A stretch of 64,000 nt of DNA, taken from NCBI GenBank assembly GCA_003508835.1, contig PUFA01000003.1, positions 17,585,501 to 17,649,500 of the forward strand, read 5' to 3'. The first letter of the stretch is position 1; every line of letters starts with the position of its first letter. Below the pieces are notes generated by a model. The model saw only the letters and a list, made by a program, of their open reading frames with translations. It was not told where the DNA came from and made no database searches. Shown here piece after piece: positions 47,682 through 58,189 of this stretch. Made by a program: the position numbers and the translations under genes. The stretch is from Eonycteris spelaea (Eukaryota; Chordata; Mammalia; Chiroptera; Pteropodidae).

Positions 47682-47984
47682 TATCTTCAGTCACACGAAC
47701 AAGACAGCAAAGCCAGTTGTGCCTGAAACAGGCTGAGCAGTTGGGTCTAAAGCAGGAAAGTGCCGTGTCCACTGCTTCACTGGTCTAACCAACTTGGGTA
47801 AGTGAGAGTAGCTGTGGCAGCTGGCAGTCCTTGGCTGACCACAGGCCAAGCAGAAGTATGATTCCATGGAAGGATACTGGGATGGCCCAGAAAGAGAGCT
47901 GAGTGGGAAGGGTCTGAACTTGACCTCTAAGCTGAGAGGTCAGAAGGTGCTGGAGAGGCCTTAGAGCCCAGGCTACCTGCTTCT

Positions 47985-48245
47985 TTCTCCCAGCCATGTC
48001 CCACCTGCTCCTGTTTGCCTTTCTATGTTTTGCAATTTGGACAGTCAGATTTTTAAAGGTCACCTCCTTTGTGAAGCCTTCCTGGATTTCATCGTGCAGA
48101 GAAATCTCTCCTGCCTTTTCCATGTCTTCATTACAACTCTTAGGATGTTGTGTCAAATTCTTCTCTCTTCCTAAACTTGATCGCCCCAGGCATAGGATTC
48201 TTAGTCTCCAGTACGGTGGCTGGCACAGAAGAGGTAGATGCTACA
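47985..48245 (+). repeat. L2 LINE 3' fragment
   Basis: 'aggtcacctcctttgtgaagccttcctgg' and 'tagtctccagtacggtggctggcacagaagaggtagatgct' match the L2 3' region. It is followed directly by an L1. Confidence 0.7.
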
Positions 48246-48249
48246 CATC

Positions 48250-49560
48250 ATAATAAAATGAGATATCTCTAACGTATAAAGAATATTTAAAAACTGAAGG
48301 AAAAAAATTTAAAACTCCATTGAAAAATGGGTAATAATATGAATAGACAATTGACAAACACAAAAAGATACAAAGATAGCCCTTAAACATATAAAAATAT
48401 GTAGAGAAATCCTAATTACAACTGCACTGAGATACCATTTCTCACTCATCAGATTGGCAAAAAGTCGAAAGCTTGGGAAACACTTTGTTGGCGAAGCTGT
48501 AGGGAGCTAGGCCATTTTAGACATCACCGGTGGGAATCCACAGGGCACAACCGTCAACACCTAAGAAACACCTCCCACCCAGGAACCCCACCGCACGAAC
48601 TTACCCTGAAGATATACCTCAATGATACAGAGTGGCATAAGTATATGGGCGCGAAAATATAGGAAATTACGTAAATGTCAAAATATAGGAAATTATGGGC
48701 ACAAAATATAGGAAATTACGGAAATGTCAAAGCACAAGAGATTGGTTGAATAAACCAGGGAACACCCTGTAATACGACGCGGCTGTGACGTGAACGAGGC
48801 AGAGCCCTTTGAACTGATATAAAGTGATTTTCAGGATTCACCATTAAGCGAAAAAAGCAACGTTGCACAAAAGGACATAAACTATTACCTTTTATGTAAG
48901 AAAGAAGGAAAACATAAGGAAATATGCATGTATCTACCTATTTTTTTCCCCCAAAAAAGAAGCATAGGAAAGATGAACTAGAAACTACTGAAACTGGTTA
49001 TCTACAATCGTTTATCTACAAATTGGTAGGTGGGAGAGGGAGGCTGGAAACAAGAGTCATGAGAGCGGCACATCTCTGAGGGTGCCTTTCTGTTTAGTCT
49101 TGAATTTTGAATTATGTCACTGTTATAAGTATTAGAAAACTATTATTAAATCAACAAGGATGGAGGTATCCTAAAATTGAGCTCCAATGGAAATAAGTGA
49201 ATCCAACCAAATCTAAATAAATAAAAGAACCACACTGAAAGAAAAAAAAGTAATCCATATAACTTTTTGAACATAGTACTTCAGGCTCGATCTCTTAGAA
49301 AGCTCGCTTTTTGTAGTACAAAGAACAATATTGGGGCAATTGACAAATTAGAATATGGATTTTAGATTTTAAAAAATTGTATCAATATTATAAATGTAAG
49401 TAATGTTTACAATGCATCGAATCCCCCAGATTTGATAACTATATTGTGATTACATAAAAAAAAAATTCTCGTTCTTAGGACCTGCATACCAAAGTATTCT
49501 TGCAACTTTTCCTAAGTAAGTTTGAAATTATTTCAAACTAAAAATGGAAGAAAAAGAAAA
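48250..49560 (+). repeat. L1M 3' end with internal 50-bp tandem duplication
   Basis: Order of landmarks: 'ataaagaatatttaaaaac', 'actgagataccatttctcac', 'gaatttgaa-like aattatgtcactgttataag', and a 3'UTR ending 'ttgaaattatttcaaactaaaaa'. At 48645 a 50-bp period repeats nearly twice. ORF2 frame is broken. Confidence 0.75.
48645..48739 (+). repeat. 50-bp tandem duplication (about 1.9 copies)
   Basis: ATGGGCRCRAAAATATAGG-type unit starts at 48645 and again at 48695. Copies differ by a few substitutions. Confidence 0.75.
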
Positions 49561-49569
49561 GCACAAGCC

Positions 49570-50950
49570 CTCACGCTTTGTGCACTTACCATACAATGGA
49601 TGCTGTGCTCAGACTTTTCTTCCGTTCTCTCATTAATCCCGACGACGACGTTGAAACAGGAACTTTCCTGCTCCCACTCAGCGAGGGCACGTCACGCAAG
49701 GTCGTGCTGCCGATTGCTTTGCGGATAACTTGAAGCCAGGTCTGCCTGACTCTGAAACCTTTTGTCCTGACCCCCCAGCTCTCCCAAATGTCGGGTGGAT
49801 GAAGCTCTAAGGATGCCAGATAATACCTTGTTGTTTCTCCTTCGCCATGCCAAGCGATGATCTCCTCTCGGCACCTCGGTTTCCGCATCTTTAAAATAAA
49901 TCCCTGCCTTGCTGGTGCGTGTGACAGGCTAACGAGGTGATGGCTGCACCTGCACTGTGACAAACAGTAGAAATGTCCTCAGCATCTTCCAGGGGTTGTG
50001 ACTTAGCCAGGGGGAGGGCACAAGGGACACTGTGGACAGAGTGAGGCCTTTCCTGAGGCTGGCGAGTGGGGCTCACCTGTGCCAGTGGGTGTTTCTGGTT
50101 CACACGGGAGAAGCAAGTGGATTTGCTTTTGAGTGGGACGGGGTCACTTCTTATTATAACTCTCGGCCTCCCCTCACCTCTTCAGAGGGAGTCAGCCCTG
50201 CTCAGGAAGAGATTGCTCCCATGCATCGTGATCGTTTTGTTTCTTTCTGTAGTTAGAAGAGGGAAGGGATAATTCATTTCGTTCTTCAGCAGAGTGAAAG
50301 AGATGGGTGGGCTGGGCCTACATGCTCAGGTGCTGTGCTCAGGTGCCCCGGAGGGCGGAAGGGCAGGTGCAGTGGCAGTTGAGAGTACAGAGGCCCCCGG
50401 TACCCAGCTCAGGGATGGTCATGTTATGTCGTTGCTGTCAGAACCCCTGTTGGCAGAAACGATGAAGAGGTACGCCGACTGAAGCAGGACAGTTGGACCC
50501 CTTCTCCCCCCTGCCCCTGGGCTTCTCCACTCAGTCTCATAGCACTGCATGAAAGCCACTGTGCTGCCACAACACCACCTCCTCCATCTCCCCCTGTCCC
50601 CTCTCCTAGGTTCCCTTTCATCATGAGGCCATCCTGGACATTCAATTAGCTTAGTTTTCCTTAAGCGTGAGAGCACAGCATTTGGACATTCACCTCAGCA
50701 CTGGCCCCAACTCAGAGACTGCAGCCTGACCCACAGGTGCCAGGAGGGGCCTGGGGGAGGCAGCTGCAGGACTCACCTTGCTACCACACTGGGCACAGGG
50801 GGATGGAGTGAGGCCCTCTGTCTATGAGCTTAGGAGAAGTCTAACTACACTGGGTACCTTTCCCAGTGAAGTGGGAGGAAAGGTCTCCTGCCTTTGGAGG
50901 ATCCATTGGAAATGAATGTGGGAGGCTTTGAGGTACCCGTGGGAGTTGGT
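49570..50950. other. Unassigned intergenic sequence
   Basis: Moderately GC-rich. No repeat or exon recognised. Confidence 0.4.
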
Positions 50951-50953
50951 GGG

Positions 50954-51396
50954 TGTAGTGGGTTGAATAGGGCTCCCCCAGAAGTTAAGTCCATGTACTA
51001 ACCTTGGAACTTGTGAATGTGCCTCATTTGGAAAAAGGGTCTTTGCAGATATAATTAAGGATTTTGAGATGAGATCATCCTGGATTACCCAAATGGGCCC
51101 TCAATTTAATGACAAGGGCCCTTAGAGAGACAGAAGAAGATAGAAGACATAGGGACCCAGAAGGTAGGGCCAGGTGAAGACACACACAGGGCTGGGAGTG
51201 ATGTGGCTACAAGCCAAGGAACACCTGGAGCCACTGGAAGGTGGGAGAGCCGAGGAAGGGCTCTCTCCTGGGTCCCTGGAGGGAGGGCGGCCCTGTTGAT
51301 CTTAATCTAGCCTCTAGAACTGAAAGGGAATTACATTTCGCTTGTTTAAGCCACCAAGTTTTTGTCATTTGTTAGGGCAGCTCTAGGAACCTTACA
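50954..51396 (+). mobile_element. MLT1-type MaLR solo LTR (443 bp) with target duplication
   Basis: Begins TGTAGTGGGTTGAATAGG. Has 'gtgcctcatttggaaaaag', 'ttaaggattttgagatgagatcatcctggattac', 'acaagccaaggaacacctgg' and 'ttgtttaagccaccaag', and ends CCTTACA. Flanked by GTGGG (50949-50953) and GTGGC (51397-51401), 4/5, as expected for a 5-bp ERVL/MaLR duplication. Confidence 0.88.
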
Positions 51397-51401
51397 GTGG
51401 C

Positions 51402-52245
51402 CTGGGGGGTTTCAGGACATCTCTTCCCAGAACCTCTGTCCCTCCCACTGACAGTTTCTCCTTTGCATGCATGCTACACAGGTTACCAGCCACCTCCCAC
51501 CTCCTGGATCCTCTTGTGGATGTCAGCCCTGTGCAAGAAGAAGGTAGGGCTCCAGGCCTGAAACATTCTCTCTGGGAGACCTGAGCCCTGGGGCCCCTAG
51601 GCTGCTGCCCCAGACCCAGCTGTGAGGAGGAGCAGCTGTGTGAGCAGCTGAGGAGCTGAGGATGGCCGGGCCCCCTGGTATAGTAGAGAGAGAGAGGCCT
51701 AATCTGCTCTGTCTTTGGGGACATCTGGCCAGGCTCTGGCCAGTCAGCAGGACCGGCCTGGAGCCCAATGGAGGGGACAAGGGAGGGTAAAGCCAGACCA
51801 CCTCCAACCTACTCATCTGCAGCCTTGCCTCTCCTCCCAGCCACAGGCATCTGCTTCCCCAGAGACTCCCAGCCCTGCCCTGCCCCCACTTGGCCTGTCC
51901 CCTTTTGTCACTTTTAAGAGGATCTAATAAGCTTTCCCCCACCTCGGCTTAATTACAGAGCTTCCTTTCCCAGGGCACTTGCAGTTTTAACTGGGGGTGT
52001 GGGAGGATGCTTCAAGTTTCGGTGGAATTTCAGGTAGTACACCCCATCCCTGGGGACTCATCTTGGGGTGGTGCCCTCCCACCCCTTCCCACTACTAGCA
52101 GTAGTGGTCCTGCTCTAACATGCTCATCACGTTAAACACAATAGGATCTGCTAATATCCTGCAATAGAGTTTATACTGTGCGATTTTCTGTGATTGAAAC
52201 CACTGAGAGTCCCTGTCTGGATTGCCTGATGTGGGGGAAAGCAGA
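51402..52245. other. GC-rich unassigned sequence
   Basis: No named repeat. A homeobox-like CTTAATTACAG occurs near 51946. Open frames on both strands reflect composition. Confidence 0.4.
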
Positions 52246-52250
52246 TCCCT

Positions 52251-52320
52251 GGAAGGAAGGAGGGAAGGAAGGAAGGAAGGAAGGAAGGAAGGAAGGAAGG
52301 AAGGAAGGAAGGAAGGAAAG
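52251..52320 (+). repeat. GGAA microsatellite, 14 uninterrupted units
   Basis: Two units, a GGAG interruption, then fourteen GGAA units at 52263-52318, followed by GGGA-rich purines. Confidence 0.95.
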
Positions 52321-52369
52321 GAGGGAGAGAGGGAGGGAAGGAGGGAGGAGAGATTTTATATATTGCTAA

Positions 52370-53165
52370 ATTCAACCTGATAATATTTTGTTAAGGATTT
52401 TTGTATTCACTTGGTAGACTTTAGTAAGGTCATATTCACAATAATAAATATTTCTTAATTCCAAAAAATTTTGCATCCATATTAACGACAGATATTGGTT
52501 TGAAATTTCTTTTTCTTGTAACGTTTTTTTGTCTGGTGTTTGTCATTAGGGTAATGCTGGACTTATAAAAATGAGTTCGAGAGCATTTCTCCTATTTTTG
52601 GAAAAAATGTGGAATTGGTATTATTTCTACTTAAATGTTTGGTAGAATGGGAAACGCTGGAGTTACGTTTGTTGGAAGGTGTTAAATTATGAGTTTAATG
52701 TCTTTAATAGATACAGGACTATTCAGGGTAGCTGTTTCTTTTTGAGTAAATTTGATAGTTTGTGTAAGAAATGGGTCCATTTCACCCAAATTCCCTCGTT
52801 ACCCTTTCATGTCTGAAGTCTGTAATGTTATCCCCTCTTTAATTCCTGATCTTGGTAATTTGAAACTTCTCACTTTTTTTCTTAGGCTGATTACAAGTTT
52901 GTCAATTTTATTGATCTTTTCAAAAAACAGGCTCTCCATGCCATTGATTTTTATCTATTGTTTTCCTGTTTTAGGTTTTATTGATTTCTGCTCTTTATTA
53001 CCTCTTCTGCTTGCTTTGGGTTAGTTTGCTCTTCCTTTTCTAGTTTATTGTGGTGAAAGCTTAGACTCCTGACCTTAGATCTTCTTTCCTAACAAAAGCA
53101 TTTAGTGTTATAAATCTCTTTCGATGTGCTACTTTAGCTGCCTTCCTCAAGCTTTGATATCTTGT
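52370..53165 (-). repeat. L1 ORF2 fragment, antisense
   Basis: The + strand shows antisense L1 reverse-transcriptase-region blocks: 'ggatttttgtattcacttgg', 'gtctggtgtttgtcattagggtaatgctggac', 'tggaattggtattatttct', 'ccctctttaattcctgatcttggtaatt', 'tcaattttattgatcttttcaaaaaac'. Frames are broken. Confidence 0.85.
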
Positions 53166-53899
53166 AGTAGAAAATCATTTAGATAGCAATAAGATACTTT
53201 AAAAATACCTGGAGATGGGAAAATAAAAGGCTCAGACAAGGTTGCATAGGAAGCTGAGACTATTGGCAGTTGAGTGTGGGCGGAGGGGCAGAGAGCAATG
53301 GCCGGAGGAAAGCCTGGAGAAGGCTAAGGTGTTGAGTAAAAGCCAATTTGTCTGTGTAGGGAAGTAGTGAGAGTAAAGCTGGGAAGGTTGGTGGGAGCCA
53401 GACTGCAGCTGGCCTTAAAGGAACACGAACGCCACTAGCCTGCTTGCAACCTTTGGTAAGTTGCTTTTTTTTCTCCCGGCCTTGGATTTAGTTAGGTCAA
53501 AAACTTTTAACCTGAGGTTCATGGAGAGACTTCATGGGGTCCAAGGACCTCCTGACAAATCACCTAATTTGCATCTATGTGTATTTTTCTAGAGAGAGGC
53601 CCACAACTTCCTTCAGACTCTCTAAGAGGTCTGTGGCTCCCAAAGAGTTAAAAATCACTGCCCCAGAGGCTTTCAGCCTGAAGGGTCTCTTATTGACTTT
53701 ATTATGTGGGCTGAAAAGAGTCTTTGGTGTCTTGGGGGACAGGGGAGTGAACACAGTAAAATTAAAATATTTGGTACCTGAAAAAAATTTAATCTGGTAA
53801 CAAATACCTGTAGAAAATATGGTTTAAAAATCTGAAAAGCCCAAAAGATAAAATTTAAACTTTCCTATAATTATTCCATCCTATTTTCATTATGGTAGC

Positions 53900-53902
<3 letters not shown>

Positions 53903-53940
<38 letters not shown>
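53903..53940. repeat. (AC)19 microsatellite
   Basis: Nineteen AC units, uninterrupted. Confidence 0.95.
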
Positions 53941-53944
<4 letters not shown>

Positions 53945-54300
53945 ATGCACCACATAATAATGTTTCGGTCAACAACAGACCTTATATACAATGATGGTCC
54001 CATCAGATTATAATGGAGTTGAAAATTTATACAACGATGGTCCTATCAGATTATAATGGAGTTGAAAATTTCTTGTCACCTAGTAACTTTGTAGCTGTCT
54101 TAAGTAGCCATAGCTCAATGCATTACTCATGTGTTTGTGGTGATGCTGGTAAACAAACTTACTGTGCTGCTGGTTGTATAAAATTACCATTGTGTTACAG
54201 TTTCCTACAGTAATCAGTACAGTAACGTGCTGTACGGGCTTAGAGCCTAGGAGCAATAGCTATACCATATAGCCTAGGTGTGCAGTAGGCTCTACCATTT
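53945..54300. mobile_element. Ancient DNA-transposon-like repeat with internal duplication
   Basis: 'catgcaccacataataatgtttcggtcaacaaca', 'cagtaacgtgctgtac', and 'tataccatatagcctaggtgtg' recall one half of a common mammalian palindromic repeat whose name I cannot give. It carries a 43-bp tandem duplication (53985-54070). Confidence 0.45.
53985..54070 (+). repeat. 43-bp tandem duplication
   Basis: Copies 53985-54027 and 54028-54070 start TATACAAYGATGGTCC and end GAAAATT. They differ at two positions (41/43 identical). Confidence 0.9.
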
Positions 54301-54659
54301 AGGGGCGCTGGGGAGGAGAACCTCTCCCTTTTGATGCACTTGGGTTGAGGGATTTACTGCAAGCCCCAGTAAAAAAACTACTAGAAGTTTCAGTCCTGGG
54401 TGGGCTTCTCCTTCCCTGTCTTGGAACCTCCTTGTGCAAGGGAGCCCCCAGGCGTGCAGCTGCTCTGCGTGCTCTGGTGACAGGTGGCCAACTGGGAAGT
54501 GCTGAACAGGGAGGGGGTAGGGTGGATCCAGAGCCCTGGACATCAGGGTACATGAATACTGTTCACTACAGGCATCGCCCAGGCCAAGTGAGGAACCCAA
54601 GTCTTCAGGCTCCCACCCCTCTCCACCTTCCCCGGAATGGGAGGGAGCTGGATGGCTTT

Positions 54660-54935
54660 ACAATGAAGTGCAAAGGGCTGAGGGGTCCAGCGGTTAGTTG
54701 AAGCTGGCTCTGCAGCCAGAATTTGGAATTATAGCCCAGCATCTCTATGTCCTGGTTCTGTGACATTGTGCAAGTGACTTAAGCTCAGTGCCTCAAGGCT
54801 CCTATCTGTAATAAACAACGTAGTAACAGAGTTTAATTGTGAGGCGGAGGTTAGTTGAGTTAACAGTGTCTAGTTCTCAGAACAATGCTGGCATGTACTA
54901 AGTACCCAGTAAATAGGAGTGATTGTTACTCTTTG
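54660..54935 (+). repeat. MIR SINE
   Basis: 'gtgacattgtgcaagtgac', 'ctcagtgcctcaaggctcctatctgtaata' and 'tgctggcatgtactaagtacccagtaaat' in order. Full-length class. Confidence 0.75.
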
Positions 54936-55302
54936 TCCATTATCCATGGATAGTGCCTTAGGCCTCAGCCTTACTGCCCTAATGGTGCAATTGTTCGCAT
55001 CTTCCAATAAGAAACATTTCAGAGGTAGCGAATCGCCAGGGCCTCACTCAAGCTTGTACATTTACAGGTAGTTGCAGCCTTAGTCAGAAAGTCCTCTGTT
55101 CCCATCGTGTCTCTGGCTGGAGAAAGGATTTCTGGGAGCGTTAATCTTCTCTTCCCCTTCATGTCCTGTGACCCTGGGGCACATGGATCATTTTAGAGTA
55201 GGAAGATTGGCCTGGTCTTTTGCCTCAATAAGACTGAGCTCAGTGTACTGTTTAACACATGCAGACCACCTGGAAATCGTGTATCTGCTGACAGCAGGCT
55301 TG

Positions 55303-55402
<100 letters not shown>

Positions 55403-55524
55403 TTGATGTCCATCAAAACTTTGTGTTTCCTTGATCTACCGTTGTCACTAGAAATACCTGTCTAGCTATGGATGACATTTCCAGGCCTCTCCTCTGTTTT
55501 CATTTGGGTGGAACCATGTGAATA

Positions 55525-55778
55525 GTCCATAAGGATGGAGCCCTTGTGAATTGAATTAGTGCCCTTATAAGTAAAGACGTAAGGGAGATGATCTCTCTCT
55601 GCCGTGTGAGCATACAGTGAGAAGATGGCAGTCCATGAACTGGGAACTGAATCTCAACCAACACAGAACCTGCCAGCGCTAGTTCACAAGGCTTCCTAAC
55701 TTCCAGAAGTAAATGTTTGTTGTTTAAGCTGCCCAGTCTGTGGCATTTGGTTATTGCAGCCTGAGCTGACCAAGACTC
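55525..55778 (+). mobile_element. MST-type MaLR LTR fragment
   Basis: 'agtgcccttataagtaaag', 'gtgtgagcatacagtgagaag', 'gaactgggaactgaatctc' and 'ttgttgtttaagctgcccagtctgtggcatttggttattgcagc' are the MST blocks in order. The 5' part is missing. Confidence 0.85.
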
Positions 55779-55849
55779 CCATTATAATAAGACGGAAATA
55801 TTCTGAAATGTTTGAGGATTATTTGTTATAGCAGCTAACATTACTCTAA

Positions 55850-55990
55850 GTAGTATGAAGGAAGATGGGGGTTAGGAAGGCTTCACAGAAAAGTTAAAAC
55901 CTGAGCAAGTTTTGAAGGGTGAGTAGAAATCGCAGAGAGGAATCAGGGTGAGAGAAAGAGGAGAGCAGATTTCAGCTCAACATAGGAAAG
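55850..55990 (-). repeat. L2 fragment, antisense
   Basis: 'aggaaggcttcacagaaaagttaaaacctgagcaagttttgaagggtgagtag' is the reverse complement of the L2 'gaggccttccctgacc' region. Confidence 0.6.
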
Positions 55991-55999
55991 AATTGTTGA

Positions 56000-57320
56000 A
56001 CAGTGACCGTTGGCCCTAGAAAATCTCTGTGAAGCAGTGAGTGGTCTTGGGAGCATATCAGCAGAGACTGTCAAGAATGTTACCCTGAGTGGCTATCAGT
56101 GCCAAGGTCCCTTCCAGATTTCAGAAGGAAGGGGTGGGGTGCTCCACAATTTACCCAGGGTACCCTACACCTTTCTTCGGGGCTCTCCATGCCCGGAGCG
56201 AGAGCCCACTATTAACTACCCACATTGACCATGTTAATTGCGTATACTGAGAAGCCACCTACAGTTCCCAACGTTATGACCAGGCTATGTTCCAGAAATC
56301 TCTATGTGAGCCAATCGTTTGGAACTCCAAATGCATTTTCCCATAGAAACCAAGTTATAAATGGCGGTTGGTTTTTCAGGCCAGTCCATAAATTTCTATT
56401 TAACTCATGACGTTCCTGAAGTTGATCTTTAACAGTGCAATGTTAACTGCACTTGGTCAACATTTAAAGTGTGGTTTATGTGGGAAAATGCATTTCAAGT
56501 TCCAATCTTGAGTTCAGGTATGCATCTCGCTTCCAACTGGTGTCAGGGGCTGGGGGCTCCTTGGGGACACTGGGGATGGGCAAATATTTTGGATACCAGG
56601 AACTCCTTCTTCTTCACTACTGTGGACAGAGGGCTCCATGCCCCAGAGGTTCTGAATTGGGGAACAATGGGCCAAGTCCCCATGGTAAGATAGGGCAGGG
56701 GTAAGAATTCAGACACAAATACCTCTCCCCACCTTTTGGAGCATATTAGTCATGGTGCATGCACACACTCAATGGCCCTGCTCAGGGAAGTAACTGAACT
56801 CTGGCTGGTCCGAGCAGGTCCCCGATGGGAGGCAGTCTATGTGCAGGTGACCATCTGGCTGGAAGAGCTCAGCCCGTCAGAGCCAATCCACTTGGCTGCC
56901 TCCAGAATTAGAACTGTGGAATAGAGAGGAGCCAGGTCAGCTGGTAGCCAGGAAGGACTGGAATGGAGACACTCATTCATCAATCAGGGTTCCAGGGTGC
57001 AAGCAACAGACACTGACCCTGGCTGGTTAAACAGGAAAGGTGTTTCTGAAAAGCACGGAGGCTTACACGCTGTAGCAGGCTGTCAGTGCCTTGCCAAGAC
57101 CCTCTTGCATTTACCACTATTTAATGGGACAATGTATAGAGCTCTTGCCACAGGGAGTAAGCTTGGCCTGTGTGCAGGGTGAACCAGAAGTGCTGGAGAA
57201 TTCATGTCCTGGAAGCAGCTCGGATGGAGAATAAATACCCCAGTTCTCTGAGGCATGTTCTGCAAGTGTCTCCCAGAATGTCCCAGAGGGGGTGAGCTCC
57301 AGTTGCCCTGAGTGATAACT
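56000..57320. other. Unassigned intergenic sequence
   Basis: 56980-57080 has a faint look of an old LTR/LINE tail ('ccagggtgcaagcaacagacactgaccctggctgg'). Otherwise nothing nameable. Confidence 0.4.
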
Positions 57321-57329
57321 AGTTTGATA

Positions 57330-57720
57330 TAATAGTTATCTATTGCTATGGACAAAAAATTCCAAAAATTACATGATATAGAATGATAATGATTGATTAT
57401 TTCTTACGACTTTGTGGGTTGGCTGGTGGCTCTTCTGCTATCTCACCTATGCTCCCGAATGCAGCTGCATTCAACTGGAGGTTGGCCAGCATAGACGGCC
57501 CACGACAGCCTTGCTCACATGTCTGGCAGTTGGCTGGGAGGCTCGCTTCCTCTCCATGTGCCCTCTCATCCTCCAGTTAGTCAGACCAGCTTCTTTAAGA
57601 GGAAGCTTCCTCTGGTGGCTACCCAGTCTGTCCTGTCCTGTTTTATTTTCGGGCCTCACACTTCCTGACCATCATCATATCTGTCTTTCTTAGGGTGGTT
57701 TACGTGAGTCTTGGTTTATT
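57330..57720 (-). repeat. Ancient repeat (LTR/MER type), antisense look
   Basis: 'agttatctattgctatggac', 'cgactttgtgggttggctgg', 'cacatgtctggcagttggctgg' and 'tgtgccctctcatcctccag' belong to a widespread mammalian repeat that I recall well but cannot name firmly. Confidence 0.6.
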
Positions 57721-58189
57721 TCTGCTGAAAGAGACCAAATAACAAAGCCCAAGCCCCTGCCTACATCGGAACCCGTGCTGTGGGGTTAGTTATCCTCTGT
57801 GGGCCTGGAACTGGTGCCACGTCACCTCCTATCTATGGAGAAGGGAGTTTCCTGGGTCCCAACCATCTCTCACTTATACAACCTTGTCTTTGCCTTGGTC
57901 CCGACACAACCCAGTGTCCCCTAGGTTCTCATGAGCATGTTATGTTTCACGTCTGGTGGCTACCTGCTTGTTGGTTTATTTGTTGGTTCATTTGTTCACC
58001 CTACAAATGCTTATCGTATATGTTGGAAACATTTACCTTCTTGGGGGAAATCATAGGCCCGAAGCTACTAAGTAAGAGCCAATTTGTGACTCCATATAGT
58101 GTTTACAGTCAGTCAGATCAGACATGGGAACGATTTCCAAGTCAAAGCCTTCCAATAGCGCAATGCTTTTATTCGTTTGATTAATTTTA

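Noticed and set aside
47446..47788. Open frames of repeated Ser-Leu-Pro or His-Thr residues
   Set aside because: They translate the CTCCCT/TC/CA microsatellite.
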